Of a stretch of 64,000 bases of DNA, positions 1 to 7,681 are shown one piece after another. The stretch comes from an uncultured Clostridia bacterium (GTDB lineage Bacteria > Bacillota > Clostridia > Lachnospirales > Lachnospiraceae). The notes below the pieces were generated by a model. That model searched no databases. It saw nothing but the letters and a program-made list of their open reading frames with translations, and was not told the origin of the DNA. The stretch lies in assembly GCA_937895705.1 (NCBI GenBank), contig CALBKM010000051.1:1-64000 (forward strand). The letters are read 5' to 3'. The number at the start of each line of letters is the position of its first letter. The stretch's first letter is position 1. The position numbers and the translations under genes are program-made.

Positions 1-348
1 TTTCTTAACCGAAACAGCTTAACCAGTTTACCACACTCGTTTGTGTTTGTCAAGCGCTTTTTTTAATTATTTTAAAAATCAAATTTTTAAAACTTTTCGT
101 TTTTTATCGCTTCTCGGTGACAGCTTCGTTAGTATAACACCTTTTTTTATGACTGTCAACACCTTTTTTCAACTTTTTTTAAGTTTCTTTTTTCCTTATT
201 TTCCAAGGGTTTTCCAAACATCAGCCTATTGTGGAGTAGTCTTCTTTTCACCTCTACATCTAGTGTTCTTTTCCACAAGCAATCTCTATGTTTTTTTTAC
301 TTTCAATACATATCTCATCTTCAACAAACAAAGACCGTTGCTTCGAAC
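1..348. other. AT-rich intergenic stretch, no gene seen
   Basis: This stretch is very rich in T and A runs, and the open frames through it are low-complexity Phe/Ser/Leu translations without a ribosome binding site. I see no RNA gene or promoter I can support. It lies downstream of the minus-strand aldolase terminator. Confidence 0.6.
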
Positions 349-383
349 AAAAAGAGACCGACACGCCTGTGCGTATCGATCTC
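349..383 (-). terminator. intrinsic terminator of the aldolase gene
   Basis: On the minus strand a 13-pair stem (with two G-U pairs) around the loop ACAG is followed directly by TTTTTG. It lies about 80 bases past the aldolase stop codon. Confidence 0.75.
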
Positions 384-464
384 CGATTCTGTCTTCTTAT
401 ACATTCACTTCTTATTTATAGAAGAACTTATTTCTCGCATCGGACAAACTCCGGCCGAATAACA

Positions 465-1427
465 CTACTTCTTCTGCACCAGGTGTACCGCAAAGCCACC
501 GCGCTCACCCTTTAAATAAACGGCAATCATCTTGCCCTTTTCATCCGTTTTTACGGTAGACTCGTCAAACTCAAAGCCCTGCAATTCCATATGATACTTT
601 GCGCGTTCGATATAGTTGGTACGAATCGCAATGTGTCCGTGAGCTCCCAAATACGGAGTCTTCATCACTTCGATACCGGTTCCCGCAAACACGGAACTGT
701 TACCGCTCTTCTTTACAAAGCCGAACAGTTTTTCAAAGGATCCTGCTACATCTTCCGCCTCGTCCTCACTCGATGCATTAATTCCCACATGAGCGATTTC
801 AAAACCGAGCATGGTGTTTACCGCTTCTCTGGTCAGACGCTTAATCTCATCAAACTTTCCTTCATTAATTAAAGCATCGCTTACCATCCAGCTTCCGCCG
901 CAGGCAATGATTTTCGGAAAATCCAGATAAGACATCAAATTCTTGGCATTGATTCCGCCGGTCGGCATGAATTTAACCTTGGTATACGGAGCTGCCATCG
1001 CTTTAATTTTTGCAATTCCGCCGGAAGCCTCTGCCGGGAAAAACTTCACCACTTCAAGTCCCAGCTCCAGCGCCTGCTCGATATCGGTCGGGCTGGAAGT
1101 TCCCGGAGTAATCGGCACGCCCTTCTCCTGACAGTACTTTACGACACGAGGATTCAATCCCGGACTTACAATAAACTTCGCGCCCGCTGCCACGGCACGG
1201 TCCACCTGTTCCGTGGTCAGGACGGTTCCCGCACCCACCAACATTTCCGGACATGCCTGCGCCATCTGACGGATAGCTTCTTCCGCCGCATCTGTACGGA
1301 ACGTAACCTCCGCCACCGGAAGACCTCCTTCACAAAGCGCCTTCGCAAGCGGAGCCGCATCTTTTGCGTCATCGATTTTTACTACCGGAATAATACCCAG
1401 CTTCTGAAACTGTGTTAAAACATCCAT
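465..1427 (-). CDS. eda: KDPG/KHG aldolase with a C-terminal VOC-like domain
   Basis: Class I aldolase that cleaves 2-keto-3-deoxy-6-phosphogluconate (and probably 4-hydroxy-2-oxoglutarate) to pyruvate plus an aldehyde, in the cytoplasmic Entner-Doudoroff/uronate route. Residues 1-205 carry the family motifs: EVTFRT with the catalytic Glu, GAGTVL, VVKFFPAE with the Schiff-base Lys, and a PTGGI phosphate loop. Residues about 210-320 form an additional domain (HVGIN..., GHIAIRTNYIERA..., GGFAVHLVQ) that resembles the vicinal-oxygen-chelate/glyoxalase fold; the E. coli enzyme is only about 213 residues. An upstream ATG at 1526 is open, but GAGGAAATAAG before the ATG at 1427 and the match to family N-termini decide this start. 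The gene is monocistronic, with its own promoter/operator and terminator. The family call is firm; the VOC call is by pattern only. Confidence 0.93.
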   Translation of the reverse strand: MDVLTQFQKLGIIPVVKIDDAKDAAPLAKALCEGGLPVAEVTFRTDAAEEAIRQMAQACPEMLVGAGTVLTTEQVDRAVAAGAKFIVSPGLNPRVVKYCQEKGVPITPGTSSPTDIEQALELGLEVVKFFPAEASGGIAKIKAMAAPYTKVKFMPTGGINAKNLMSYLDFPKIIACGGSWMVSDALINEGKFDEIKRLTREAVNTMLGFEIAHVGINASSEDEAEDVAGSFEKLFGFVKKSGNSSVFAGTGIEVMKTPYLGAHGHIAIRTNYIERAKYHMELQGFEFDESTVKTDEKGKMIAVYLKGERGGFAVHLVQKK

Positions 1428-1473
1428 CTTATTTCCTCTTTCTTCCATATAATATAGTTGCCTGTTTCGTAAA

Positions 1474-1522
1474 ATGTAAGTGCTTACATTCATAGCATAA
1501 CAGAAAAGTGCTCGATTTTCAA
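1474..1522 (-). promoter_or_regulatory. eda promoter with palindromic operator
   Basis: Minus-strand -35 TTGAAA (1517-1522), 17-base spacer, -10 TATGCT (1494-1499). The predicted start site near 1487 lies inside the inverted repeat ATGTAAGTGCTTACAT (1474-1489), which has 7-base arms and resembles LacI/GntR-type operators. A repressor responding to a sugar acid is a reasonable inference, but none is encoded nearby. The -35 box overlaps the preceding terminator hairpin. Confidence 0.7.
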
Positions 1523-1530
1523 GCACTTTT
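1504..1530 (-). terminator. terminator after cvpA
   Basis: Minus-strand hairpin AAAAGTGCT / AGCACTTTT with a nine-base loop, starting about 18 bases beyond the CvpA stop and ending in TTTTCTG. Confidence 0.65.
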
Positions 1531-1547
1531 TCCGATTCTGTATCTTC

Positions 1548-2237
1548 CTATCCTCTTGCAATAAATTCAGATACCATATTGTTCTTATATAAAAAATCCA
1601 GTAACGGATTCTCCGCAATCATGCCCATCGCTTCACTTCCAAACTCCGTTCCCGCAAACATGGTAAGAATTACAAACAAAATCCACACAAGTAGCAGACC
1701 TTCCGCTACACCCGCCGCCAGACCGGCTGCCGCATTAATCTGTTTTAACAGCGGGAGCTTCGCCAAAAGATTCAGTGCATTACATAAAATCGCAAGCGCA
1801 ATTACGGCCAACAATAACGTAATCACAAAAGCAATGGCGTTAATAATTACATTGGTAATCTGCCTGCACACATATTCCTCAAAGTTTTTCGCTTGCATGG
1901 AAATATAGCTCTCCGCCGTATTATTCTCCATAAGTGTTTCTTTAAACGTTTCCGGAAGCGGCAAAGCTTCTATCAGGGAAGTCTGCTCGCTCTCTGTGTC
2001 CTCTTCTGCTTCCTCGGAAGTAAAATCAATTATCGCACTGATTTTCTCGTCAAAAAAACCGACAATCGCGTCATTGCTTTTCATCATTCCCGCCACTACC
2101 GGGCTGAACAACATCGCCACCAACAACGCAACAATTGTAGAAACCAGTGAAAACACCATCTTAATCAAACCCTTTTTCAAACCGATAAAGCCCAATACCG
2201 CTATAATGGCAAGCACCGCTATCAAAATCCAATTCAT
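1548..2237 (-). CDS. CvpA family membrane protein
   Basis: A 229-residue integral membrane protein. Hydrophobic segments lie near residues 3-20, 27-48, about 130-155 and 170-195, separated by an acidic loop (about 75-100) rich in Glu and Ser. The N-terminal pattern (LIAVLAIIAVLGFIGLKKGL) and arrangement fit the CvpA/colicin V production family, whose members take part in envelope homeostasis; the precise activity is unknown. The start has a good site (AGAGGAGGACAAAGTT). It lies 20 bases downstream of the DUF5711-type gene, so the two are probably one transcript that ends at the hairpin in 1504-1530. Confidence 0.8.
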   Translation of the reverse strand: MNWILIAVLAIIAVLGFIGLKKGLIKMVFSLVSTIVALLVAMLFSPVVAGMMKSNDAIVGFFDEKISAIIDFTSEEAEEDTESEQTSLIEALPLPETFKETLMENNTAESYISMQAKNFEEYVCRQITNVIINAIAFVITLLLAVIALAILCNALNLLAKLPLLKQINAAAGLAAGVAEGLLLVWILFVILTMFAGTEFGSEAMGMIAENPLLDFLYKNNMVSEFIARG

Positions 2238-2257
2238 AACTTTGTCCTCCTCTTTCG

Positions 2258-3355
2258 CTATACCAGCTTAATCACACGGACCAAACGATTCTCTACCAGA
2301 TAATAACGATTCCCTCCGATTACAAACATTTGGCGAATTCCGTTTTCAAACGTTCCCTGATAAATCAGCTCGCCCTTTTTAATGTTATAGATTTCGCAAC
2401 CGGAATAACTGTACAATACCACTTCGTCTCCTTCCGTATGCATTCCCACATAGGAAAGCGCAGGCACCTTTTTCATACAAACTTCCCCGGTTTTATTATA
2501 AGCTTCCAATACTTCCTGGCCGTCTTTGTTTTTTGTAACCGTGCAGAAATAATCTCCGAAGGCAATACTCTTAATTTCTGCCGTTATCTCCTTCTTAAAC
2601 ACAGACTCCGGAATCTCGTCCATAGCAAATATCTCCATGATATTTTCGCCCATTACCAGCACCGTATCGTTATCCCAGAACTCGATTCTAGGCACGAGAC
2701 ATTCCTCGTACTGAACCTGTCCCACCAGATTTCTCGTATAATTCTGTCCCACTTCTCCGAAGTTATAAAACGTCACACTGCACACCGGTTCGTCACGCTC
2801 TACCTTCATATAAGAAGTAATTAATTTGGTTCCGTCCTCCGACAAGGCAATCGCCAGCGGAAAACCGTCCCGGGCCACAACCGTCTCTATCTCCGAAAGC
2901 AATGCCCCATCTTTATCATAAATATATATATAGTCTGTGTTTTCTCCGTTCATCAGAACCGCAGTTACACCCTGTTTTGCAACACTGACCATCTGAATAG
3001 GATACGGTGTGGAAAAATTTTTCGTAGCCCCGCTTCCGTCCGAAATCAAATACTGCTTTGCACCGATATCCGCCACCACCATAATCGATCCGCAAAAAAC
3101 AAACTTCGGATTCTTCATGGTTCCGTAGGTTACGTTCCAAAGAAGAGTTCCGTCCTTGGCAACCGCCTGGGCGCCCTCTTTTCCGCAACGAATCAAAGCA
3201 CCTCCCGATTCCGCGTACTCCGAAACCTCACTGATTTCCAATTCCTGTACCACTTCATACCCCTTATAATTCCTGCTGCCGAATACAAACAAAACTACAA
3301 TGCCCACCACTAAAAGAACCGCTGCCAGCGCCACAATTATTTTTGTCTTTTTCAT
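2258..3355 (-). CDS. DUF5711-type membrane-anchored beta-propeller-like protein
   Basis: A 365-residue protein with a short basic N-terminus, one transmembrane helix (residues about 5-25, IIVALAAVLLVVGIVVLFVFG) and a long extracytoplasmic part made of repeated beta-strand units (for example KDGTLLWNVTYG, SEDGTKLITSYMKV, YNKTGEVCMKK). This resembles WD40/PQQ-type propellers and matches what I recall as DUF5711. No enzyme motif is visible. Translation could begin upstream at 3517, but GGGAGG sits 13 bases before the ATG at 3355 and the membrane anchor follows immediately. It is followed by cvpA at 20 bases. Confidence 0.7.
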   Translation of the reverse strand: MKKTKIIVALAAVLLVVGIVVLFVFGSRNYKGYEVVQELEISEVSEYAESGGALIRCGKEGAQAVAKDGTLLWNVTYGTMKNPKFVFCGSIMVVADIGAKQYLISDGSGATKNFSTPYPIQMVSVAKQGVTAVLMNGENTDYIYIYDKDGALLSEIETVVARDGFPLAIALSEDGTKLITSYMKVERDEPVCSVTFYNFGEVGQNYTRNLVGQVQYEECLVPRIEFWDNDTVLVMGENIMEIFAMDEIPESVFKKEITAEIKSIAFGDYFCTVTKNKDGQEVLEAYNKTGEVCMKKVPALSYVGMHTEGDEVVLYSYSGCEIYNIKKGELIYQGTFENGIRQMFVIGGNRYYLVENRLVRVIKLV

Positions 3356-3477
3356 GTCGTCATCCGCACCTCCCTTATTTCTCCCCAAAAGGAACAAAAA
3401 GCACCGCAAGTCACAGAGATTGCGCGTGCTTTTCTTATCTACATCATAATACAAACTTCCCTTTCCGTCAATCCGTT

Positions 3478-5382
3478 TTACGATTGTTCCCCTTTCGGTT
3501 TCCTCTCCCCCGGCCACTGCGGACCTCCTCCTTCCGGTCTTTGCGGTCGGTCTCCACCAGGGAACTCCGGTATCTCCCCATTAGGGAAAGCCGGCCACTC
3601 CCCTGCAGGAAACTCAGGAATTCCTCCGTCCGGAAAACTCGGTCCCATTCCAGCGTCGTTCTTGTTACCGAAACCACCCATTCCTCCGAAGCCACCCATT
3701 CCTCCGGAAAATCCGAAACAGGTTACCGTCCCCGTCAAAGTTCCCGCATAACATTCCTTTTCTTCTATCGAAAGCGTCACTTCCGCGCCTTTTATAAACT
3801 CTTTAGAAGATACCACAACATAACTGAACCGCTTCGGTATCGTTGTCGACACTACCGTTTTCCCATCCACAACAATCACAACCTTACTGTCTGCCGCTGC
3901 CCCATTTTTTAAAAGCACGGCCAAGGAATACTGCCCCGAGGTTTCCGACGGAGTCTGTGCCATATCGGACGCCCCCGCCGCAAACAAAGAGCCGCCGTTC
4001 AGCAGAAAAGTCCCTCCGTAATCCAGCACTCCGTTTCCTCCGCCGGTCGGTCCGAACACCGTCACCGTTCCTCCGTTTATGGTCAGATTACCGTTAGAAT
4101 CCAGTCCGTCACCTTCCGCATTCACCACAACAGTTCCGCCGTTTACGGTCACTTCGCCTTCGCCTTCTCCGAACATTCCCATTCCGGGATGGCCGAATCC
4201 GGAACGGTCCGCTCCACCGGCTGCGTTTACTCCGTCATCACTTGCTGTAATATCCATCACTCCGCCATTAATTACAATCTCAAGAGCTTCCAGACCTTCA
4301 TAACTTTTTGCGACCTTAACCCTGCTCTCTCCTTCTATCAAAAGCTTCTCGTCCGCATGAATTCCATCGTCACCGGAAGTTATGTTAAACTCTCCGCCGG
4401 AAATCGTAATGTTCACATTACTGTGGACTCCGTCCTCCATGGTATCAAGTTCAAATCTGCCGCCTGTCACACATACAAGAGTATCCGACTTCAACCCCTT
4501 CGCGGAAATCGTCTCCTCTTCTTCCGTTTCGGTTCCGAAATTCCAATCTTGCCATTTGCCTTTCCCCATTCCTCCTCCGAAGCCGAAGGAATCGTTTTTC
4601 ACGGCAGCATTGGCCGAACCGCCACCGGTCTTAATCACAAAAGTACCATCCGCAATATACAGCAGGTCTTTTCCTGCAATACCGTCTTCCGCAGCGTTCA
4701 CAATCACATCACCGCCCAAAATATACAAAGAGTCTTTTCCCTTTATCGCATCTTTGTACGCTGCAGTTACCTCCAACCTGCCGCTTCCGTTTATAACCAG
4801 GTCGTCTTTTGCAAACAAAACCGCATCCGGCTCGTCTTCCCCTTCTTCAAATACATACGTTGCTCCGCCGGAAAGCACATTTACGGATCCCTCCGCCAGG
4901 GTAACCGTTACCTTCGCCGCTTTCTTGCAAAACAACGCTGCACTTGTTTCGTTATGTACCGTTACTCCGTTCAAAATCAACTGCACTTCGCTTTTGTTTC
5001 CCGGATTCACAAAAATACTTCCGTCGGACAAACTTCCGCTGATTTCATAAACGCCGGCCTCTTTAATCTTTAACCGGTTCCCGTCCGCCTCACAGCCGCT
5101 TCCCTCAATCTCAATCCCGGAATCGCTGAGTTTCACCACCGCAGTACGTTCCGCCTCTTCCGTGGCCTGATTTTTCTTAACCGTCTCAATGGCTTCGTCA
5201 ATCTCCGGGACTTGTATTACCTCATCCGAAGATATCTCGATGTTTTCGCCTTGTGATACGACATTCCCTCCGGTCACACCCGGTCGGTTTTCTTCGACCG
5301 GTTCTGCCTTACATGCCGGAACTCCCAACATTACTATCGCGCATAACAATGCCGTTCCTTTTCCGAGCTTCTTATGTATCAT
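3478..5382 (-). CDS. Cthe_2159-type (DUF4353) carbohydrate-binding beta-helix lipoprotein
   Basis: A 634-residue secreted protein. A signal peptide ends in a lipobox-like GVPAC, predicting lipidated Cys24. Residues about 90-540 are repeated beta-helix rungs (INGG, ITSGDDGIHAD, VNAEGDGLDSNGN, with NGGT and DGI turns) typical of the Cthe_2159/DUF4353 family, whose founder binds polygalacturonate and calcium. The C-terminal 90 residues are Gly/Pro/Phe-rich low complexity (GGMGGFGG, then PEFP/PQWP repeats) and may contact the cell wall. The start at 5382 is chosen for AGGAAGGTG and the signal peptide. Role inferred: surface binding of acidic polysaccharide, fitting a pectin/uronate-using lifestyle with the neighbouring KDPG aldolase. 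Confidence 0.8.
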   Translation of the reverse strand: MIHKKLGKGTALLCAIVMLGVPACKAEPVEENRPGVTGGNVVSQGENIEISSDEVIQVPEIDEAIETVKKNQATEEAERTAVVKLSDSGIEIEGSGCEADGNRLKIKEAGVYEISGSLSDGSIFVNPGNKSEVQLILNGVTVHNETSAALFCKKAAKVTVTLAEGSVNVLSGGATYVFEEGEDEPDAVLFAKDDLVINGSGRLEVTAAYKDAIKGKDSLYILGGDVIVNAAEDGIAGKDLLYIADGTFVIKTGGGSANAAVKNDSFGFGGGMGKGKWQDWNFGTETEEEETISAKGLKSDTLVCVTGGRFELDTMEDGVHSNVNITISGGEFNITSGDDGIHADEKLLIEGESRVKVAKSYEGLEALEIVINGGVMDITASDDGVNAAGGADRSGFGHPGMGMFGEGEGEVTVNGGTVVVNAEGDGLDSNGNLTINGGTVTVFGPTGGGNGVLDYGGTFLLNGGSLFAAGASDMAQTPSETSGQYSLAVLLKNGAAADSKVVIVVDGKTVVSTTIPKRFSYVVVSSKEFIKGAEVTLSIEEKECYAGTLTGTVTCFGFSGGMGGFGGMGGFGNKNDAGMGPSFPDGGIPEFPAGEWPAFPNGEIPEFPGGDRPQRPEGGGPQWPGERKPKGEQS

Positions 5383-5483
5383 CTCATTCACCTTCCTATC
5401 GGGGTCTTTCTTTTTCCTTATTCGTATTTTATCTCCCCTACAAGTCAATTTTGTGTTCACCCGGTGAATATTTTGTGAAAACC

Positions 5484-6767
5484 TTACGGAAGGTAAAGCT
5501 CCTGTCCCGCATAAATCCAGTTTTCATCCGGAATCTGATTAATTCCCTTTACTTCCTCCATACGGGAGATATTTCCGTAAAAATTCTGGCAGATTGTCGC
5601 CAGTGTATCTCCGCTTTGCACAATATATAATTGCATCGTATCTCTATTCACTGCATCTTCCTCTTGCTCCGAAACCGGAGTGGCGGTAGGAAAACTCTCG
5701 ATCGGAGCCTCGGTTACGGAGGTCTCTCTTTGCTCGTTTCCCGGCGCAAACGGTTCCTCCGTGATCGGTACAAACTCCTGTTCCAAAAGACTTTTTCCTT
5801 CTGCCTCTCCCGTAGCCGGTGCATCCGTAGACTTCACTTCCGCATTTGCCTGCAACGCATCTCCGCTTCTGTCGGTCCTCTCCTCCATAGCTACCGTCGG
5901 TGTCGGATTCATAGTCACGTTTCCCCCGGCTCCGGCAGCTCCCAGCTCTCTTTCCCGCAACGCATATGCTCCGATGGCCAACAGTGCCATTGCCGCCACA
6001 ATCCCCGCTCCGTGTCCCGAACCGCTTTTGGCAGGTTTTCTCTCCTCACGTTTTTCCGCCTCTCTTGCTACGCTCAGCTCTGTCTGCGGTTCTCCGTCCT
6101 CCGGCTCGTCATTTTTACGTCCCACCTTTTTGCTCAGTTCCGCAAGCACCGGCTCCTTATATCCCGCGTCCACCGACGGCGGCGCTCCCGCCACCAGGTA
6201 GTCCTGCATCTCGTCGTTCTTTTCGTAGTAAACGCAATACCCCGGCCACTGCTTTAACTCTCCCTTATCATACAGATGGAACACGGCATCCTTTTCCACC
6301 GGGTCGATTTTATAGAGCACCCGGTCTCTGCCGCCGAACCAATCCACATGAATTTGCCGGATTTCATCTGTTATCTCCGTAAGGAATTCCGGTCCTCCCA
6401 AAAACCAGCCCACCGCTTCATACTGCGGAAAATATCGCTTGATTTTTTCATACACGCTGGCCCAGACCTCGGAAGTAAAGCGGATTTCATTATCCACAAT
6501 TACTTCTTCCGCCTCGATTGCTCCTCTGACAAACACATACCGCTTGCCTTCGGCCTTAATAAATTCACCCACCAGTACCGCCACACGACACTCGGTATAA
6601 TCGCTCCCCGCCAGTCTGCGCAAATACCCTTCCGCATAATCTTCTATGTAGATCTCCGGACTGTTCCCGGAAAGTCCGATTTGCTTAATATGCTTCGGCA
6701 ATTTAAACAATCGGTTTCCCTCCTCCGGTCTGTCATCATTCTCTTTTTTCACAATTTTCTCTACCAT
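5484..6767 (-). CDS. Degenerate MPN-like domain / transmembrane / LysM protein
   Basis: A 427-residue single-pass membrane protein. Residues about 30-185 read like an MPN (Mov34/JAB) domain: VAVLVGEF, then a helix, then VGWFLGGPEF at the place where active JAMM enzymes have GWxHTHP, so the metal-binding His pair is missing. A cytoplasmic polar stretch (about 200-245) precedes a membrane helix (about 250-270), a Thr/Pro/Glu-rich linker (TPTP, TATP) and a C-terminal LysM (QLYIVQSGDTLATICQNFYG...WIYAGQELYLP), which binds peptidoglycan. The layout implies a cytosolic MPN-like module linked to an external wall-binding module. LysM is firm; the MPN assignment is my pattern match. The start follows AAAGGAAG. 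Confidence 0.75.
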   Translation of the reverse strand: MVEKIVKKENDDRPEEGNRLFKLPKHIKQIGLSGNSPEIYIEDYAEGYLRRLAGSDYTECRVAVLVGEFIKAEGKRYVFVRGAIEAEEVIVDNEIRFTSEVWASVYEKIKRYFPQYEAVGWFLGGPEFLTEITDEIRQIHVDWFGGRDRVLYKIDPVEKDAVFHLYDKGELKQWPGYCVYYEKNDEMQDYLVAGAPPSVDAGYKEPVLAELSKKVGRKNDEPEDGEPQTELSVAREAEKREERKPAKSGSGHGAGIVAAMALLAIGAYALRERELGAAGAGGNVTMNPTPTVAMEERTDRSGDALQANAEVKSTDAPATGEAEGKSLLEQEFVPITEEPFAPGNEQRETSVTEAPIESFPTATPVSEQEEDAVNRDTMQLYIVQSGDTLATICQNFYGNISRMEEVKGINQIPDENWIYAGQELYLP

Positions 6768-7066
6768 ATAATCTTCCTTTCCGCAACACTGCATTTGTGG
6801 TTTGTTTTTTGACTATCCTTATCATAACGGACAACCTCTGCTTTTTTTGCCAAACCTTGCTGTCGCAAAAAGGATTCGTTTTACGGCATTCGGTAAAATA
6901 TACCGCTTATCGCATCGCTTTACTTCTAAATCATGCGGAACCGGTTTTTTCCTGTCGCTTCCCGTCAGAAATTTTACAGAATTTCCCAATTCATTTCTTC
7001 TATTTTCCCGGTATTGGGGAATACTTTTATTATAGACACCCCATTTTATTCGCGGAGGATTACATT
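6768..7066. other. divergent intergenic region
   Basis: About 300 bases between the divergent LysM protein and yyaC. The open frame across it has no ribosome binding site or recognisable protein. It must contain both promoters, but I cannot place them convincingly. Confidence 0.5.
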
Positions 7067-7681
7067 TTGAATACAGTTCATTATTATAACGCAGACGATT
7101 ACGCTTCTTCCTTACAATTCGGACAAGCCTTTTATTCCTTATTAAAAGAACACCACATCTCAGGTCGCCCTCTGGTCTTCCTTTGCATCGGTTCCGACCG
7201 TGCTACCGGCGACTCCCTGGGACCTCTCATCGGTTACAAGCTGGAACAACACCCCAACCGGAACTATCTCGTATACGGTACGCTGGAATCCCCGGTTCAT
7301 GCAAAAAATCTGGCGACCGTGGTGGAACAAATCCACAGTCGCCATACAAATCCCTATATTATCGCTATTGATGCTTCCCTGGGAAAGCAGGCCCATATCG
7401 GCTACTATACCCTGGGAATCGGCTCTTTGAAGCCCGGAGCCGGTGTAGGAAAAGAGCTTATTGCCGTGGGAGATGTATTTATTACAGGCATCGTAAATCT
7501 CTCCGGTCTTCTGGACCGGATGCTTTTACAAACCACACGCCTCCACACCGTCATGTCCCTGGCCGACCGCATCTATCTCGGCATCCGTTACGGTCTGCGT
7601 CTGTTTGCGGAACAAAGTTCTTCCGCCAATCGGCGCATTGCTTCTTTATCCACTTTGCAAACCTCCCGATCGTATGTGTAA
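7067..7681 (+). CDS. yyaC: YyaC family putative spore protease
   Basis: A 204-residue protein of the YyaC family, related to germination protease and expressed during sporulation in Bacillus. Family blocks visible: VFLCIGSDRATGDSLGPLIG, VYGTLESPVHAKNL, IIAIDASLG, LKPGAGVGKEL, VGDVFITGIVN. The start is TTG at 7067, with CGGAGGATT eight bases upstream; this gives the usual family length. An ATG much further upstream lies before non-homologous low-complexity sequence. Its last 94 bases overlap the 3' end of the convergent GH2 gene. It supports a spore-forming host. Confidence 0.9.
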   Translation: MNTVHYYNADDYASSLQFGQAFYSLLKEHHISGRPLVFLCIGSDRATGDSLGPLIGYKLEQHPNRNYLVYGTLESPVHAKNLATVVEQIHSRHTNPYIIAIDASLGKQAHIGYYTLGIGSLKPGAGVGKELIAVGDVFITGIVNLSGLLDRMLLQTTRLHTVMSLADRIYLGIRYGLRLFAEQSSSANRRIASLSTLQTSRSYV

